This document shows, piece by piece, positions 29,435 through 38,995 of a stretch of DNA of 64,000 nucleotides. The position numbers and the translations under genes were made by a program. Below the pieces are notes generated by a model. That model had not been told where the DNA came from, searched no databases, and was given only the letters and a program-made list of their open reading frames with translations. Source of the DNA: Devosia sp. SL43 (GTDB lineage: Bacteria; Pseudomonadota; Alphaproteobacteria; Rhizobiales; Devosiaceae); the NCBI RefSeq assembly GCF_021729885.1, contig NZ_CP063401.1, positions 2,162,501-2,226,500 on the forward strand, given 5' to 3'. Numbering within the stretch: the first letter of the stretch is position 1; every line of letters begins with the position of its first letter.

Positions 29435-31320
29435 CCGCGTCCGCGCCGGCGTGACTGGGCCGGCATTTCTTCGTCGAACAGGGCCGCCAACTCGTCGGTG
29501 AGCGCGCCGGCCAGTTCCTCAGCATCGAGCAGCGTCACAGCCCGCTTGTAGTAGCGGGTCACATCGTGGCCGATGCCGACGGCAACCAGCTGGATCGGCG
29601 AGCGCGTCTCGATATCCTCGATCACCTGGCGGAGATGGGCTTCGAGATAGTTGCCGGCATTGACGCTCTGGGTGGAGTCGTCCACTGGCGCGCCGTCCGA
29701 GATCACCATCAGAATGCGGCGAGCTTCCGGGCGGGCCATCAGGCGCTTGCGGGCCCATTCGAGCGCTTCGCCGTCGATATTTTCCTTGAGCAGGCCTTCG
29801 CGCATCATCAGGCCGAGATTGCGGCGGGCATGGCGCCACGGCTCGTCAGCGGCCTTGTAGATGATGTGGCGCACGTCGTTGACGCGGCCGGGATTGGCCG
29901 GGCGGCCGGCCTCGAGCCAGGCTTCACGCGACTTGCCGCCCTTCCAGGCGCGGGTGGTAAAGCCCAGGATTTCGACCTTGACGCCGCAACGCTCCAGCGT
30001 GCGGGCGAGGATGTCGCCGCAGATCGCCGCGATGGTGATCGGGCGGCCACGCATTGAGCCGGAATTGTCGATCAGCAGCGTCACGATGGTGTCGCGGAAA
30101 TCGGTGTCGTTCTCGACCTTGAAGCTCAGCGCCTGCATCGGATCGGTGACCACGCGGGTGAGGCGCGCCGTATCGAGCAGGCCTTCCTCGAGGTCGAACT
30201 GCCAGCTGCGATTCTGCTTGGCCATCAGGCGCCGCTGCAGCTTGTTGGCGAGGCGGGCCACGGCGCCGGCCAGGTTTTCGAGCTGCTTGTCGAGCAAGGC
30301 GCGCAACTGGTCGAGTTCGTCGGGCGGGCAGAGTTCGGCTGCCTTGACGATCTCGTCGAATTTTTGCGTGAACACCTTGTACTGGAACTGGTTGGTCAGG
30401 CGCTCGCCACCATCCTTGGCGGGCGGCGGCATGGGCGCGTCTTCGCCGGCTTCAGCCTGCGCGTCGTCATCGGTATCGGCCATATCGGACTCGATGCCTT
30501 CGACGTCGCCGGTCTCTTCCGATTCGCCGGCCTGTTCGTCCTGCTCGGAGTCCTGGCTGTCGTTTTCGCCCTCGCCCTGCTCGGGGGCCTTGTCGGAGCT
30601 GTCGCCCTGCTCGGGCTCCTGCTCGTCGCCCTCTTCCTCGTCGGATGAGTCAGGATCGTCGAGCTCACTTTCGGGCACGAGGTTGAGATCGCGCAGCAGC
30701 ATCTTGGCGGCCTTGGAGAACTCATCCTGGTTTTCGTAGCGGGTTAGCAACTTGTCGAGCGACTCGCCGCCCTTGTCCTCGATCTCCTTGCGCCACAGAT
30801 CGACCAGCGCATGGCCCGATGGCGGCACCGGCACGCCGGCCAGTTTCTCGCGCAGCAGAAGGCCCAGGGCCTCGGCGATCGGGGCATCGTTGCGGTCATC
30901 GACCTCGGCGAAATTGGCACGGAACAGCCGGTCTTCCAGCATCTCGCCGATATTGCCAACCATGCCGGGCATGCGCACACAGCCCAGCGCCTCGACACGA
31001 GCCTGTTCGAGCGCATCGAAAGCCGAGCGGGCGACGGGGTCCATCGGCGAACGCTTGCGATGCGTTTCGGGATCGTGGCTGGCGAGGCGCATAGCCATGG
31101 CATCGCCCTGCCCGCGTGCAATGGCGATATCGCGCCGCGTCGGCAGCCGCGGCAGGTTGGCGAGGCGCGCCTTGTCGGAGGTCAGCAGCGGCCGGTCGGC
31201 AGTGAAGGTCACTTCGAGATCAGGCTTGGCGCCGATCGCGCGCACCGTCGCACCCATGGCGGATTTGAACACCTGGGTCTGGTCGGGCTTGTTGGCTTTG
31301 CTGCGCGGTGGTTGTGCCAT
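29431..31320 (-). CDS. cobT: Cobaltochelatase subunit CobT
   Basis: 629 residues. An N-terminal ~210 residues of CobT type is followed by a strongly acidic Glu/Asp/Ser linker (about 210-310). The C-terminal half is a von Willebrand A domain with [18 protein letters not shown] (about 412-424) and [12 protein letters not shown]. With CobS it forms the AAA+ chaperone ring that drives CobN to insert Co2+ into hydrogenobyrinic acid a,c-diamide in aerobic B12 synthesis. CobN is not in the window. A family-B palindrome separates it from cobS, so the two may still be co-transcribed. Confidence 0.95.
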   Translation of the reverse strand: MAQPPRSKANKPDQTQVFKSAMGATVRAIGAKPDLEVTFTADRPLLTSDKARLANLPRLPTRRDIAIARGQGDAMAMRLASHDPETHRKRSPMDPVARSAFDALEQARVEALGCVRMPGMVGNIGEMLEDRLFRANFAEVDDRNDAPIAEALGLLLREKLAGVPVPPSGHALVDLWRKEIEDKGGESLDKLLTRYENQDEFSKAAKMLLRDLNLVPESELDDPDSSDEEEGDEQEPEQGDSSDKAPEQGEGENDSQDSEQDEQAGESEETGDVEGIESDMADTDDDAQAEAGEDAPMPPPAKDGGERLTNQFQYKVFTQKFDEIVKAAELCPPDELDQLRALLDKQLENLAGAVARLANKLQRRLMAKQNRSWQFDLEEGLLDTARLTRVVTDPMQALSFKVENDTDFRDTIVTLLIDNSGSMRGRPITIAAICGDILARTLERCGVKVEILGFTTRAWKGGKSREAWLEAGRPANPGRVNDVRHIIYKAADEPWRHARRNLGLMMREGLLKENIDGEALEWARKRLMARPEARRILMVISDGAPVDDSTQSVNAGNYLEAHLRQVIEDIETRSPIQLVAVGIGHDVTRYYKRAVTLLDAEELAGALTDELAALFDEEMPAQSRRRGRG

Positions 31321-31353
31321 GATCTATCGGTTCACTCTGTGACCGGGAAGGAA

Positions 31354-31481
31354 GGCCCCCTCACCCGGCCCTTTGGGCCGACCTCTCCCCCAAAGGGAGA
31401 GGTGAAGTTGCGGCGCATTCGGTGCCCTATACACCTCTCCTTTGGGGGAGAGGTCGCCGCGTAGCGGCGGTTGAGGGGGCC
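31354..31481. repeat. GC-rich intergenic palindrome, family B, between cobS and cobT
   Basis: Outer arms GGCCCCCTCA/TGAGGGGGCC enclose ACCTCTCCC...GGGAGAGGT and CACCTCTCCTTTGGGGGAGAGG hairpins. About 128 bp, filling the gap between the two chelatase genes. Confidence 0.7.
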
Positions 31482-31487
31482 TTGCTC

Positions 31488-32471
31488 CTAAGCCGTCACA
31501 GCCAGGTTGGCCGACGATTCCGGCAGATCTTCGCCGAATACGCGCTGGTAGAACTCGGCAACCACGGGGCGTTCGAGTTCGTCGCATTTGTTGAGGAAGG
31601 TCAGACGGAAGGCAAAGCCGGTATCGCCACCGAAAATCTGGGTGTTTTCGGCCCAGGTGATGACAGTACGCGGCGACATGACGGTCGAGAGATCGCCATT
31701 GATGAAGGCCGAACGGGTAAGATCGGCCAGCCGCACCATATTGCCGATGAGCTTCTTGCCCTTTTCGGTCTCGGCATATGGCTTGTTCTTGGCCAGCACG
31801 ATCCCGACTTCCTTGTCATGCGGCAGGTAGTTGAGCGTCGTCACGAGACTCCAGCGGTCCATCTGGCCCTGGTTGATCTGCTGGGTGCCGTGATAGAGGC
31901 CCGACGTATCGCCCAGACCGATGGTGTTGGTGGTCGAGAACAGCCGGAACGCCGGATGGGGCACGATCACGCGGTTCTGGTCGAGCAGGGTCAGACGACC
32001 GGCGACTTCGAGCACGCGCTGAATCACGAACATCACGTCCGGACGGCCGGCATCATATTCGTCGAACACGAGCGCGACATTGTTCTGCACGGCCCAGGGC
32101 AGGATGCCGTCGCGGAATTCGGTGATCTGCTTGCCGTCCTTGAGCACGATCGCGTCCTTGCCGACGAGATCGATGCGCGAGACGTGGCTGTCGAGGTTGA
32201 CGCGGACCAGCGGCCAGTTAAGGCGCGCCGCGACCTGCTCGATATGGGTCGATTTGCCGGTACCATGATAGCCCTGCACCATGACGCGGCGGTTGAAGGC
32301 AAAGCCTGCAAGAATCGCGAGGGTGGTGTTGCGGTCGAACAGGTAATCGGGATCGACCGGCGGCACGTGGCTATTGGCTTCCTTGTAGCCCATCACCTTC
32401 ATGTCCGTATCGATGCCGAACAGCTCGCGGGCCGAAAATTCGGTATCGGGCAGGTTGGTGTATTCAGTCAT
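31488..32471 (-). CDS. cobS: Cobaltochelatase subunit CobS (MoxR-like AAA+)
   Basis: 327 residues. Walker [10 protein letters not shown] (67-75), Walker [10 protein letters not shown], sensor segment [20 protein letters not shown]. The N-terminus [23 protein letters not shown] is the CobS signature. ATPase partner of CobT; the hexamer rings power cobalt insertion in cytoplasm. It lies downstream of the DnaJ-like gene (103-bp gap) on the same strand. Confidence 0.96.
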   Translation of the reverse strand: MTEYTNLPDTEFSARELFGIDTDMKVMGYKEANSHVPPVDPDYLFDRNTTLAILAGFAFNRRVMVQGYHGTGKSTHIEQVAARLNWPLVRVNLDSHVSRIDLVGKDAIVLKDGKQITEFRDGILPWAVQNNVALVFDEYDAGRPDVMFVIQRVLEVAGRLTLLDQNRVIVPHPAFRLFSTTNTIGLGDTSGLYHGTQQINQGQMDRWSLVTTLNYLPHDKEVGIVLAKNKPYAETEKGKKLIGNMVRLADLTRSAFINGDLSTVMSPRTVITWAENTQIFGGDTGFAFRLTFLNKCDELERPVVAEFYQRVFGEDLPESSANLAVTA

Positions 32472-32574
32472 GGCAAAGCTCTTGGCGGGAAATTTCGGAA
32501 GGCGGGCGGGGCAGCAAAGTCGGGGGCTCTATAGCAGCATTGTGACGGAGGCGGTAGCCACCGGCACCGCATGC

Positions 32575-33201
32575 CTACTTCGCGACGAAGCCGGTTTTCT
32601 TGAGGTGGCTATAGGCCGCGATGATCGTCCGCAACCGCTCTTCGGAGGACTTGTCGCCGCCATTCGCATCGGGATGGTGAATCTTCACCAGCGTCTTATA
32701 GGCGCGCTTGATGTCGTCCGATTTGGCCGGGCCGGTAATGCCCAGCGTTTCGAGCGCCCGGCGGTCCTGCTCATGCAGCGGCTTGACCCGCTCGGCAGCC
32801 GGCGTCTGGGCCTGGCGGTGGCGGAAGCGGGCGAAGACGCCGAACGGATCGCCGAACTTGTCGCCGGGGCGCAGGCCGGCCTGCGCCTGGCGCGAGGTTC
32901 GCGTGCCGGGATTGCCGGTGGCAAAGCTGGAGCGCGACTCGGCCTTGGGCGGCGCGTGCAGGGCCTCCTCGAGCTCGTCCTTTTCCATGCCGGCGAAGAA
33001 GTTGAACGCCGTGTTGTAGTGGCGGACATGCTCAAGGCAGAAATGGTGGTACTGCCCCTCGCTGCGGGCGCCCTTGGGTGCCCGATATTCGCCCGCCAGC
33101 TCGCAGCCTTCCCAATCGCAGACATGCTCGATCGCGGCCGGCTTTTCGTCCCGACGCGACTTGATGCGAATGGAGTCAAATATCTTGGATTGCAAATTCA
33201 T
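32575..33201 (-). CDS. J-domain protein (DnaJ-like, CobS-linked)
   Basis: 208 residues. The J domain lies at the C-terminus (about 140-205) with HPD at 176-178 (KIHHPDAN), enough to stimulate DnaK ATPase. The N-terminal ~100 residues carry CDWEGCELAGEYRAPKG and HHFCLEHVRHYN, a Cys/His zinc-like pattern typical of this alphaproteobacterial J-domain family. Client unknown. Usually found next to cobS and divergent from bolA, as here. Starts ATG at 33201. Confidence 0.9.
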   Translation of the reverse strand: MNLQSKIFDSIRIKSRRDEKPAAIEHVCDWEGCELAGEYRAPKGARSEGQYHHFCLEHVRHYNTAFNFFAGMEKDELEEALHAPPKAESRSSFATGNPGTRTSRQAQAGLRPGDKFGDPFGVFARFRHRQAQTPAAERVKPLHEQDRRALETLGITGPAKSDDIKRAYKTLVKIHHPDANGGDKSSEERLRTIIAAYSHLKKTGFVAK

Positions 33202-33244
33202 TGCGCCTAGTTACATGCCTCAGACCGACGGAGACCTCGACGCG

Positions 33245-33535
33245 ATGTCCGTAAAAGACACCTTAACCGCCAAGCTCACCAGCAAATTTGCCCCCGCTTT
33301 CCTCGATGTGATCGATGAATCATCGCTCCATCATGGTCACGCCGGGTGGCGCGAGGGTGGTGAAACCCATTTTCGTGTCAGAATCGCGACCCGTCATTTT
33401 GACGGGATGAGCCGCGTGGCGCAACACCGCGCCGTCAACGAAGTTCTGCAGGCCGAGCTGCAAGACCCCGTCCATGCTTTGGCCATTGAAGTTCTGCCGG
33501 TCGATGGACCGTGGGAACTGCCCAAGGGCGTTTAG
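33245..33535 (+). CDS. BolA family protein
   Basis: 96 residues from ATG 33245 (MSVKDTLTAKLTSKFAPAFL); another ATG at 33215 would add ten residues. The BolA fold is seen from DVIDESSLHHGHAGW to THFRVRIATRHFDGMSRVAQHRAV. The conserved HxGH-like His residues (H-H-G-H-A) may bind iron-sulphur with monothiol glutaredoxins. Roles include Fe-S trafficking and iron response. Only about 40 bp separate it from the divergent J-domain gene. Its stop touches the aroB stop on the other strand. Confidence 0.9.
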   Translation: MSVKDTLTAKLTSKFAPAFLDVIDESSLHHGHAGWREGGETHFRVRIATRHFDGMSRVAQHRAVNEVLQAELQDPVHALAIEVLPVDGPWELPKGV

Positions 33536-34648
33536 TTACGACCGCATCTCGTCCAGATACGCCGCCACCGCCGCGCCGTCGACATTGTTCTCGATGAACG
33601 CCTTGCCGATGCCGCGCGTCAGGATGAAGGTCAGCGCGCCGCGCGTGACCTTCTTGTCCTGCGCGATGGCGGCCATCAGGGTCTCGGTTGATCCGAGCGT
33701 TCCGGGGATGTCGCTCAATTTGGTGGGCAAGCACGATTTCTGCAAGTGGGCGACGATACGGCCAGTATCCTGGCTCGGGGCGAGGCCCAGTTTGGCGGAG
33801 AAACCGTGGGCCAGCGCCATGCCGATGGCGACGCCTTCGCCATGCAGCAGGCGATCGGAATAGCCGGTGTCCTTTTCGAGTGCGTGGCCGAAGGTGTGAC
33901 CCAGGTTGAGCAGGGCGCGAACGCCGAGTTCTTTCTCGTCCTCGATGACGACGCGCGCCTTGTGGGCACAGCAGCGGGCAATGGCTTCGCCACGGGCCGG
34001 GCCGCCAGCAAAGATTTCGGCCTGATGCTCTTCGAGCCAGAAGAAGAAATCTTCGTCGTCGATGAGGCCGTATTTCACCACCTCGGCATAACCGGCGGCG
34101 AACTGGCGGGGTGCCAGCGTATCGAGCGTGGACAGATCGGCCAGCACCAGCTTGGGCTGATGGAAGGCACCGATCAGGTTCTTGCCGTGGGGCGAATTGA
34201 TGCCAGTCTTGCCACCGACCGAGCTATCGACCTGCGCCAGCAGCGACGTCGGCATCTGCACGAAATCCATGCCGCGCCGAGCAATGGAAGCGGCAAAGCC
34301 GGCCAGATCGCCGATGACGCCGCCACCCAGCGCGATGACGAGATCGCCGCGTTCGAGGCGGGCCGCGAGTATGCCTTCGACCGCCTGGCCGAGAAAAGCC
34401 CAGGACTTGGTCGATTCGCCGGCCGGCAGGATGATTTCGGTATGACCAAGCCCGGACGCGTCGAGCGAGGCGATCAGGCGCGGCAACTGTGCCTTGGCGA
34501 CGTTGTCGTCGGTGATGATGCCATAGCGGCGTCCCGGGAACCGTTCCGCGAGAATCGCACCGGCTTCGTCCAGCAGCCGAGGACCGATGAGGATGTCATA
34601 GGCACGCTCCCCGAGGGCGACGTGAACCGTGTGGGCAATATCGGCCAT
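33536..34648 (-). CDS. aroB: 3-dehydroquinate synthase
   Basis: 370 residues. NAD-binding and glycine-rich segments GGGVIGDLAGFAAS and QVDSSVGGKTGINSPHGKN are the AroB hallmarks; zinc ligands include the Glu of YAEVVKYGLI and His of NLGHTFGHALE. It cyclises DAHP to 3-dehydroquinate, step two of the shikimate pathway. The start is 2 bp from the aroK stop, giving a tight aroK-aroB operon. Its stop codon lies directly next to the bolA stop with no intervening terminator. Confidence 0.96.
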   Translation of the reverse strand: MADIAHTVHVALGERAYDILIGPRLLDEAGAILAERFPGRRYGIITDDNVAKAQLPRLIASLDASGLGHTEIILPAGESTKSWAFLGQAVEGILAARLERGDLVIALGGGVIGDLAGFAASIARRGMDFVQMPTSLLAQVDSSVGGKTGINSPHGKNLIGAFHQPKLVLADLSTLDTLAPRQFAAGYAEVVKYGLIDDEDFFFWLEEHQAEIFAGGPARGEAIARCCAHKARVVIEDEKELGVRALLNLGHTFGHALEKDTGYSDRLLHGEGVAIGMALAHGFSAKLGLAPSQDTGRIVAHLQKSCLPTKLSDIPGTLGSTETLMAAIAQDKKVTRGALTFILTRGIGKAFIENNVDGAAVAAYLDEMRS

Positions 34649-34650
34649 GG

Positions 34651-35235
34651 CTAGTCCTGGCGTTTGAGATAGGCGAGCACGGCATCCACCACGTCCCCCG
34701 CCACCACATCCTGCGGCACATCGCGGCTGACGACGGTGACGTCGGCTTCGGCATAGATAGGATAGCGATCCTCGATCAGTTTTTCTAGCGTCGCCCGTGG
34801 GTTAGCGGTCTTGAGCAGCGGGCGGTTGGAGCGGCGGGAGACCCGCTCGAACAGAATATCGGCCTCGGCCTTGAGCCAAACGGTCACGGCTTCCGCCTTC
34901 ATCAAGGCGCGCGTATCGACGTTGACGAAGGCGCCGCCGCCGGTGGCCAGCACCACGCCTTGGTCTTTAAGCACGCGGGCGATGACGCGCGTTTCGCCAG
35001 CGCGGAATTCCGGCTCGCCGCGCTGCGCGAAAATCTCGGGAATGGTCATCTGCGCCGCCTTCTCGATTTCCTCGTCGCTATCGAGAAAGTGCCGGTTGAG
35101 GCGGCTTGCCAGGCGGCGGCCGACAGTGGTCTTGCCCGCGCCCATCATGCCGACCAGCACCAGCGGCTTGCCGCCGAGGCGGTCGACAAGCTCCTCGGCG
35201 CGGGCCTGCCGCAATGCCGGGTCGGATCGGTTCAA
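34651..35235 (-). CDS. aroK: Shikimate kinase
   Basis: 194 residues. Walker A GMMGAGKT (29-36), shikimate site DSDEEIEKAAQMTIPEIFAQRGEPEFR, and VLATGGGAFVN are conserved. It makes shikimate-3-phosphate with ATP. The start codon appears to be TTG at 35235 with GGGAG upstream. No nearer ATG preserves the conserved N-terminal strand except one after it. Coupled with aroB. Confidence 0.95.
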   Translation of the reverse strand: MNRSDPALRQARAEELVDRLGGKPLVLVGMMGAGKTTVGRRLASRLNRHFLDSDEEIEKAAQMTIPEIFAQRGEPEFRAGETRVIARVLKDQGVVLATGGGAFVNVDTRALMKAEAVTVWLKAEADILFERVSRRSNRPLLKTANPRATLEKLIEDRYPIYAEADVTVVSRDVPQDVVAGDVVDAVLAYLKRQD

Positions 35236-35382
35236 CGGCGGGCTCCCTTTGCTGCCGCTATCAACCCGCAGCCGCCCGCGCTGTCAAGAACTTGCGCGCC
35301 ATTGGCCAAGCATCCAATTATACCTCATTGAATTGAAACCATTTGCTGTCACTTTATTGCAATTGCATTCGATGGACGCGTT

Positions 35383-35646
35383 ATGCCCACTCTGATCCGC
35401 CTCATCATCATGCTGCTCTTCCTGGCGGGGCTGGTCTATGCCGGTATGTTTGCGCTGGTCGCCTTTGTCGAGCCGACGCAGAAAGAGCAGACAATCCGCA
35501 TCCCCCAGCGCGACCTGCTGGGCGGCGGCGCGCCCGGCCTGCCAGGCAGCGCGCCCACCGAGGAACCGGCCGAAACGCCGGCTGTGGAACCCGCTCCCGC
35601 TCCCGCTGCTGAGCCGACCACGCCGCCGGCGCCGTTGACAGATTGA
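35383..35646 (+). CDS. Small single-pass membrane protein, Pro/Ala-rich tail
   Basis: 87 residues. One transmembrane helix at about 4-29 (LIRLIIMLLFLAGLVYAGMF), then a conserved-looking KEQTIRIPQRDLLGG stretch, and a disordered Pro/Ala/Glu tail. No family function is known to me. It overlaps the xerD TTG start at its stop codon, so it is likely translated with xerD. Divergent from aroK across 147 bp. Confidence 0.75.
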   Translation: MPTLIRLIIMLLFLAGLVYAGMFALVAFVEPTQKEQTIRIPQRDLLGGGAPGLPGSAPTEEPAETPAVEPAPAPAAEPTTPPAPLTD

Positions 35647-36548
35647 GCGGTCACCTGATCGGCGCCTTCCTTGAGATGATGAGCGCCGAGCGCGGCGCTG
35701 CGAGGAACACCATTGATGCCTATAGGCGCGATCTTTCCGACTATGGCGGCTATGTGCTGGGCCGCAAGCAGACGCTGCTGACAGCGGACCGCGAGACGGT
35801 CACCGCCTATCTCGACAGGCTCAAGATGCAGGGGCTCTCGGCCTCGTCGAGCGCCCGGCGGCTGTCGGCGATACGGCAATTCCACCGCTTTCTATGTGCC
35901 GACAACCTGCGCGGTGACGATCCCACACGCATCGTCGCCAGCCCCAAGAGCCGGCGGGCTTTGCCCAAGGTGCTGTCGATAGCGGAGGTGGACAAGCTGC
36001 TGAGCACGGCGGAAGCCGAGGCCAATGCCGAGGCGTCCGAAAGCAAGCACGCTGGAGCGCTGCGTCTCTATGTGCTGATCGAACTGCTCTATGCGACGGG
36101 CATGCGCGTCAGCGAGCTGGTGAGCCTGCGCCGCTCGATGGTGATGCGCGACACGAGCTTTATTACCGTGACCGGTAAGGGCAACAAGGAACGCGTCGTG
36201 CCGCTCAACGATCGGGCCCGCGATGCCATCAAGGCCTATGTGACGACGCTGGAGCCGGGGCCATTCCTGTTTCCGGCCACGGGTGCCGAGGGCTATCTGA
36301 GCCGGCAGGTGTTTGCGCGTGACCTCAAGCAACTGGCGATTGATGCGGGGATTAGCCCATCTCGTGTCGCACCCCACGTCCTGCGCCATGCCTTTGCCAG
36401 CCATCTGCTGGCCGGCGGCGCCGATCTGCGCGTCGTACAGATGCTTCTCGGCCATGCGGACATTTCCACGACACAAATCTATACCCATGTGCTCGACGAG
36501 AAGCTGCGGACACTCGTCGAAACCCACCATCCCCTCGCGGAAGGGTAG
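35643..36548 (+). CDS. xerD: Tyrosine site-specific recombinase XerD
   Basis: 301 residues from TTG 35643, overlapping the previous stop codon; the N-terminal core-binding domain precedes the catalytic one. Catalytic residues Arg155 (TGMRVSEL), Lys179, His245 and Arg248 (HVLRHAFASHLL), His271 (LLGHADISTTQIYTHV) and nucleophile Tyr280 are all in place. XerC/XerD resolve chromosome dimers at dif with FtsK. The sequence fits XerD rather than XerC by its neighbourhood and motif spacing, but XerC/D distinction is moderate. A dif site was not found here. Confidence 0.9.
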   Translation: MSGHLIGAFLEMMSAERGAARNTIDAYRRDLSDYGGYVLGRKQTLLTADRETVTAYLDRLKMQGLSASSSARRLSAIRQFHRFLCADNLRGDDPTRIVASPKSRRALPKVLSIAEVDKLLSTAEAEANAEASESKHAGALRLYVLIELLYATGMRVSELVSLRRSMVMRDTSFITVTGKGNKERVVPLNDRARDAIKAYVTTLEPGPFLFPATGAEGYLSRQVFARDLKQLAIDAGISPSRVAPHVLRHAFASHLLAGGADLRVVQMLLGHADISTTQIYTHVLDEKLRTLVETHHPLAEG

Positions 36549-36690
36549 CGTCGTTCCACGGTTCCTGTGCGCCCTTGCCAACAAACCTTGACTTGGTGTT
36601 GCGCCATCGTCACTTTCCGGCCACTTTAAGGCGCAACAGCAGCGGCCTTACTCTCGGGTCCGCAAAATAGACCCCTAACGGGCGGGTGGG

Positions 36691-37644
36691 ATGCAGTCTT
36701 ATCTCGATTTCGAAAAGCCGGTAGCCGATCTTGAAGGCAAGATCGCTGAGCTCAAGGCGATGGCAGCGACCGATCAGGCCGTCAGCATCGACGAGGAGGT
36801 CAACCGGTTGTCGAGCCGCGCCGACGAGGCGCTGGTTGAAATCTACAAAAAGCTCACCCCCTGGCAAAAGACCCAGGTGGCCCGCCATCCGCAGCGCCCG
36901 CATTTTTCGGACTATGTGAAGAGCCTGATCACCGAATGGGTGCCGCTGGCCGGCGACCGCAAGTTCGCCGAAGACGCTGCCGTACAGGCCGGCTTTGGCC
37001 GCTTCAACGGCCAGTCCGTCGCCATTCTAGGCCAGGAAAAGGGCAATTCGACCGAAACGCGCCTCAAGCACAATTTCGGCATGGCCCGCCCTGAAGGCTA
37101 CCGCAAGGCCGTCCGCATCATGGACATGGCCGACCGCTTCAACATTCCGCTGATCTCGTTCGTCGACACTGCCGGCGCCTATCCCGGCATCGGCGCCGAG
37201 GAACGCGGCCAGGCCGAGGCCATCGCCCGCTCGACCGAGAAGTCACTCGAACTGGGCGTGCCCAACCTCGCCATCATCATCGGCGAAGGCGGCTCGGGCG
37301 GCGCTATCGCCATCGCCACGGCCAATCGCGTGCTGATGCTCGAGCATTCGATCTACGGCGTGATTTCGCCCGAAGCCGGTGCCTCGATCCTGTTCCGCGA
37401 CGCCGCCAAGGCGCAGGACATGGCGACGGCGCAAAAGATCACCGCGCAGGACCTGCTGGGTTTTGGCGTGATCGACGGCATCATTGCCGAGCCGACCGGC
37501 GGCGCCCACCGCCATCCCGAACAGGTGCTGGATTCGGCACGCGGCGCCATCGGCCAGTTCCTGGGCGACTTTGCCAATAAGGGCCGGCTGGAAGTACGCG
37601 AGCATCGCCGCGAGAAGTTTTTGGCGATCGGCAGCGCGCTGTAA
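36691..37644 (+). CDS. accA: Acetyl-CoA carboxylase carboxyltransferase subunit alpha
   Basis: 317 residues. N-terminal MQSYLDFEKPVADLEGKIAELK, then carboxyltransferase signatures NFGMARPEGYRKAVRIMDMADRF, VDTAGAYPGIGAEERGQ and GEGGSGGAIAIATANRV. Works with AccD to carboxylate acetyl-CoA in fatty-acid synthesis. GGGTGGG site before ATG. It is followed by a family-B palindrome region and appears to be a single gene. Confidence 0.96.
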   Translation: MQSYLDFEKPVADLEGKIAELKAMAATDQAVSIDEEVNRLSSRADEALVEIYKKLTPWQKTQVARHPQRPHFSDYVKSLITEWVPLAGDRKFAEDAAVQAGFGRFNGQSVAILGQEKGNSTETRLKHNFGMARPEGYRKAVRIMDMADRFNIPLISFVDTAGAYPGIGAEERGQAEAIARSTEKSLELGVPNLAIIIGEGGSGGAIAIATANRVLMLEHSIYGVISPEAGASILFRDAAKAQDMATAQKITAQDLLGFGVIDGIIAEPTGGAHRHPEQVLDSARGAIGQFLGDFANKGRLEVREHRREKFLAIGSAL

Positions 37645-37965
37645 GCAGCGCCCGATCGGCCTCCCTCCCCTAGATGGGGAGAGAATGAGGGTGGGGTGGC
37701 CGCAAACTCTGCGTCCGTGACTCACCCCCACCCTTGATCCCTCCTCACAAGGGGGAGGGAGACGACTGCGTTTTTCGGACCTCCAAACCGTCCACCCCTG
37801 CCCGAAGGGGCGAGGTCAGAACGATTTGCACACTTGTGTGATCGCCTGCCGCTTCCCGGCTGTTTTGCGGCGTGGTAACGCTTCGTTTACCAGCAATTCT
37901 CATGCTGCGGTAACCAACGGCCCCTATGGGTCACTGCATGCATCTCCGCTTTTGGGCCGCCGACC
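37645..37965. other. 321-bp gap with family-B palindrome after accA
   Basis: Positions 37660-37765 hold GC-rich CCTCCC/GGGAGG blocks, including CTCCCTCCCC...GGGGAGAG and CTCCTCACAAGGGGGAGGGAG. The remaining ~200 bp have no gene and probably hold the L,D-transpeptidase promoter. Confidence 0.5.
37660..37765. repeat. GC-rich intergenic palindrome, family B
   Basis: Two CCTCCC/GGGAGG hairpin units separated by about 40 bp, in the same style as copies at 7691 and 55729. It follows accA by 15 bp. Confidence 0.6.
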
Positions 37966-38988
37966 GTGACCGCCACACTCCTGCGCAAAATTTCGTCGGC
38001 GATCGTGCTGCTCTGGGTCGTCTTCGGCCTGGTCGCGTGCGGCGGCTTCCTGCCCAAATCCAACGACAATCGGCATAACCAGCCGCTTCTAAGCGGCACA
38101 GTATCGGCCCTGAGCGCCATGGGGTCCTCACCCGGGGAAGCCATGGTCATCCGCATCTTCAAGGAAGAAAAGACGCTTGAGGTCTGGAAGCGAACGAGCT
38201 CCGGCCAGTTCAAGATGTTCAAGACCTACGAGATTTGCGCCTTTTCGGGCGAACTCGGTCCCAAGATCAAGGAAGGCGACCGGCAGAGCCCTGAGGGCTT
38301 CTATACGATCACGCCCGGCCTGATGAATCCGCGCTCCAACTATTACCTGGCCTTCAATACCGGGTTTCCGAACAAGTTCGACCGGGCCTGGGGCCGCACC
38401 GGCAGCCAGTTGATGGTGCATGGCGATTGCTCGTCGCGCGGCTGCTATGCCATGACCGATGATGGCATTGCCGAAATCTATGCCCTGGCACGCGAGACCT
38501 TCAAGGGCGGCAACCAGAGCTTCCAGCTGCAAATCTTCCCGTTCAAGATGACGGCCGCCAACCTGGCCCAGGAGGCCAGCAACGAGCACCTGCCGTTCTG
38601 GAAGGACATCAAGGAAGGCTATGACCTGTTCGAGCTGAACAAGGCGCCGCCGACCTGGGATGTCTGCGAGCGGCAATATGTGTTCAACGCCACCGGTGGT
38701 GGTGCCCTCAACGCCATGGGTCCCTGCCCGGCCGCGGTGCAGAACGCGGCACTGACGGCCAAGCAGCAGGCCGACGAAGCCGCCTTTGCCGATACCCTGG
38801 CCGCTGAGGAAAAGAAGGCTGCCGAGGAGGCTGTCATCAAGGCACGCGGCGAGGCGGTGAGCGGCGCCGTGGGCGGGATATTCAGCGGCATCGGCAATCT
38901 GTTGAGCGGCGGCGAGGAAGAGGTCGTGCCGGTCATGTCAGGGAAGATCGCACCAATCCCGTTCCCCCGTCCGAGCTGGCTTTTGTAG
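37966..38988 (+). CDS. YafK-type L,D-transpeptidase, lipoprotein
   Basis: 340 residues from GTG 37966. A lipoprotein signal with lipobox LVAC puts the acylated Cys at 25. The catalytic YkuD/YafK domain spans about 55-235; the active site HGDCSSRGCYAM has His152 and Cys160. RQSPEGFYTI and NSFNLGFPN-like YLAFNTGFPNKFDRAWGR are family marks. Such enzymes make or release 3-3 cross-links or attach proteins to peptidoglycan. Residues ~275-330 form an Ala/Glu/Lys-rich helical tail. GTG start rests on frame and lipobox. Family-A-like palindrome starts 8 bp after the stop. Confidence 0.87.
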   Translation: MTATLLRKISSAIVLLWVVFGLVACGGFLPKSNDNRHNQPLLSGTVSALSAMGSSPGEAMVIRIFKEEKTLEVWKRTSSGQFKMFKTYEICAFSGELGPKIKEGDRQSPEGFYTITPGLMNPRSNYYLAFNTGFPNKFDRAWGRTGSQLMVHGDCSSRGCYAMTDDGIAEIYALARETFKGGNQSFQLQIFPFKMTAANLAQEASNEHLPFWKDIKEGYDLFELNKAPPTWDVCERQYVFNATGGGALNAMGPCPAAVQNAALTAKQQADEAAFADTLAAEEKKAAEEAVIKARGEAVSGAVGGIFSGIGNLLSGGEEEVVPVMSGKIAPIPFPRPSWLL

Positions 38989-38995
38989 CACTCGG

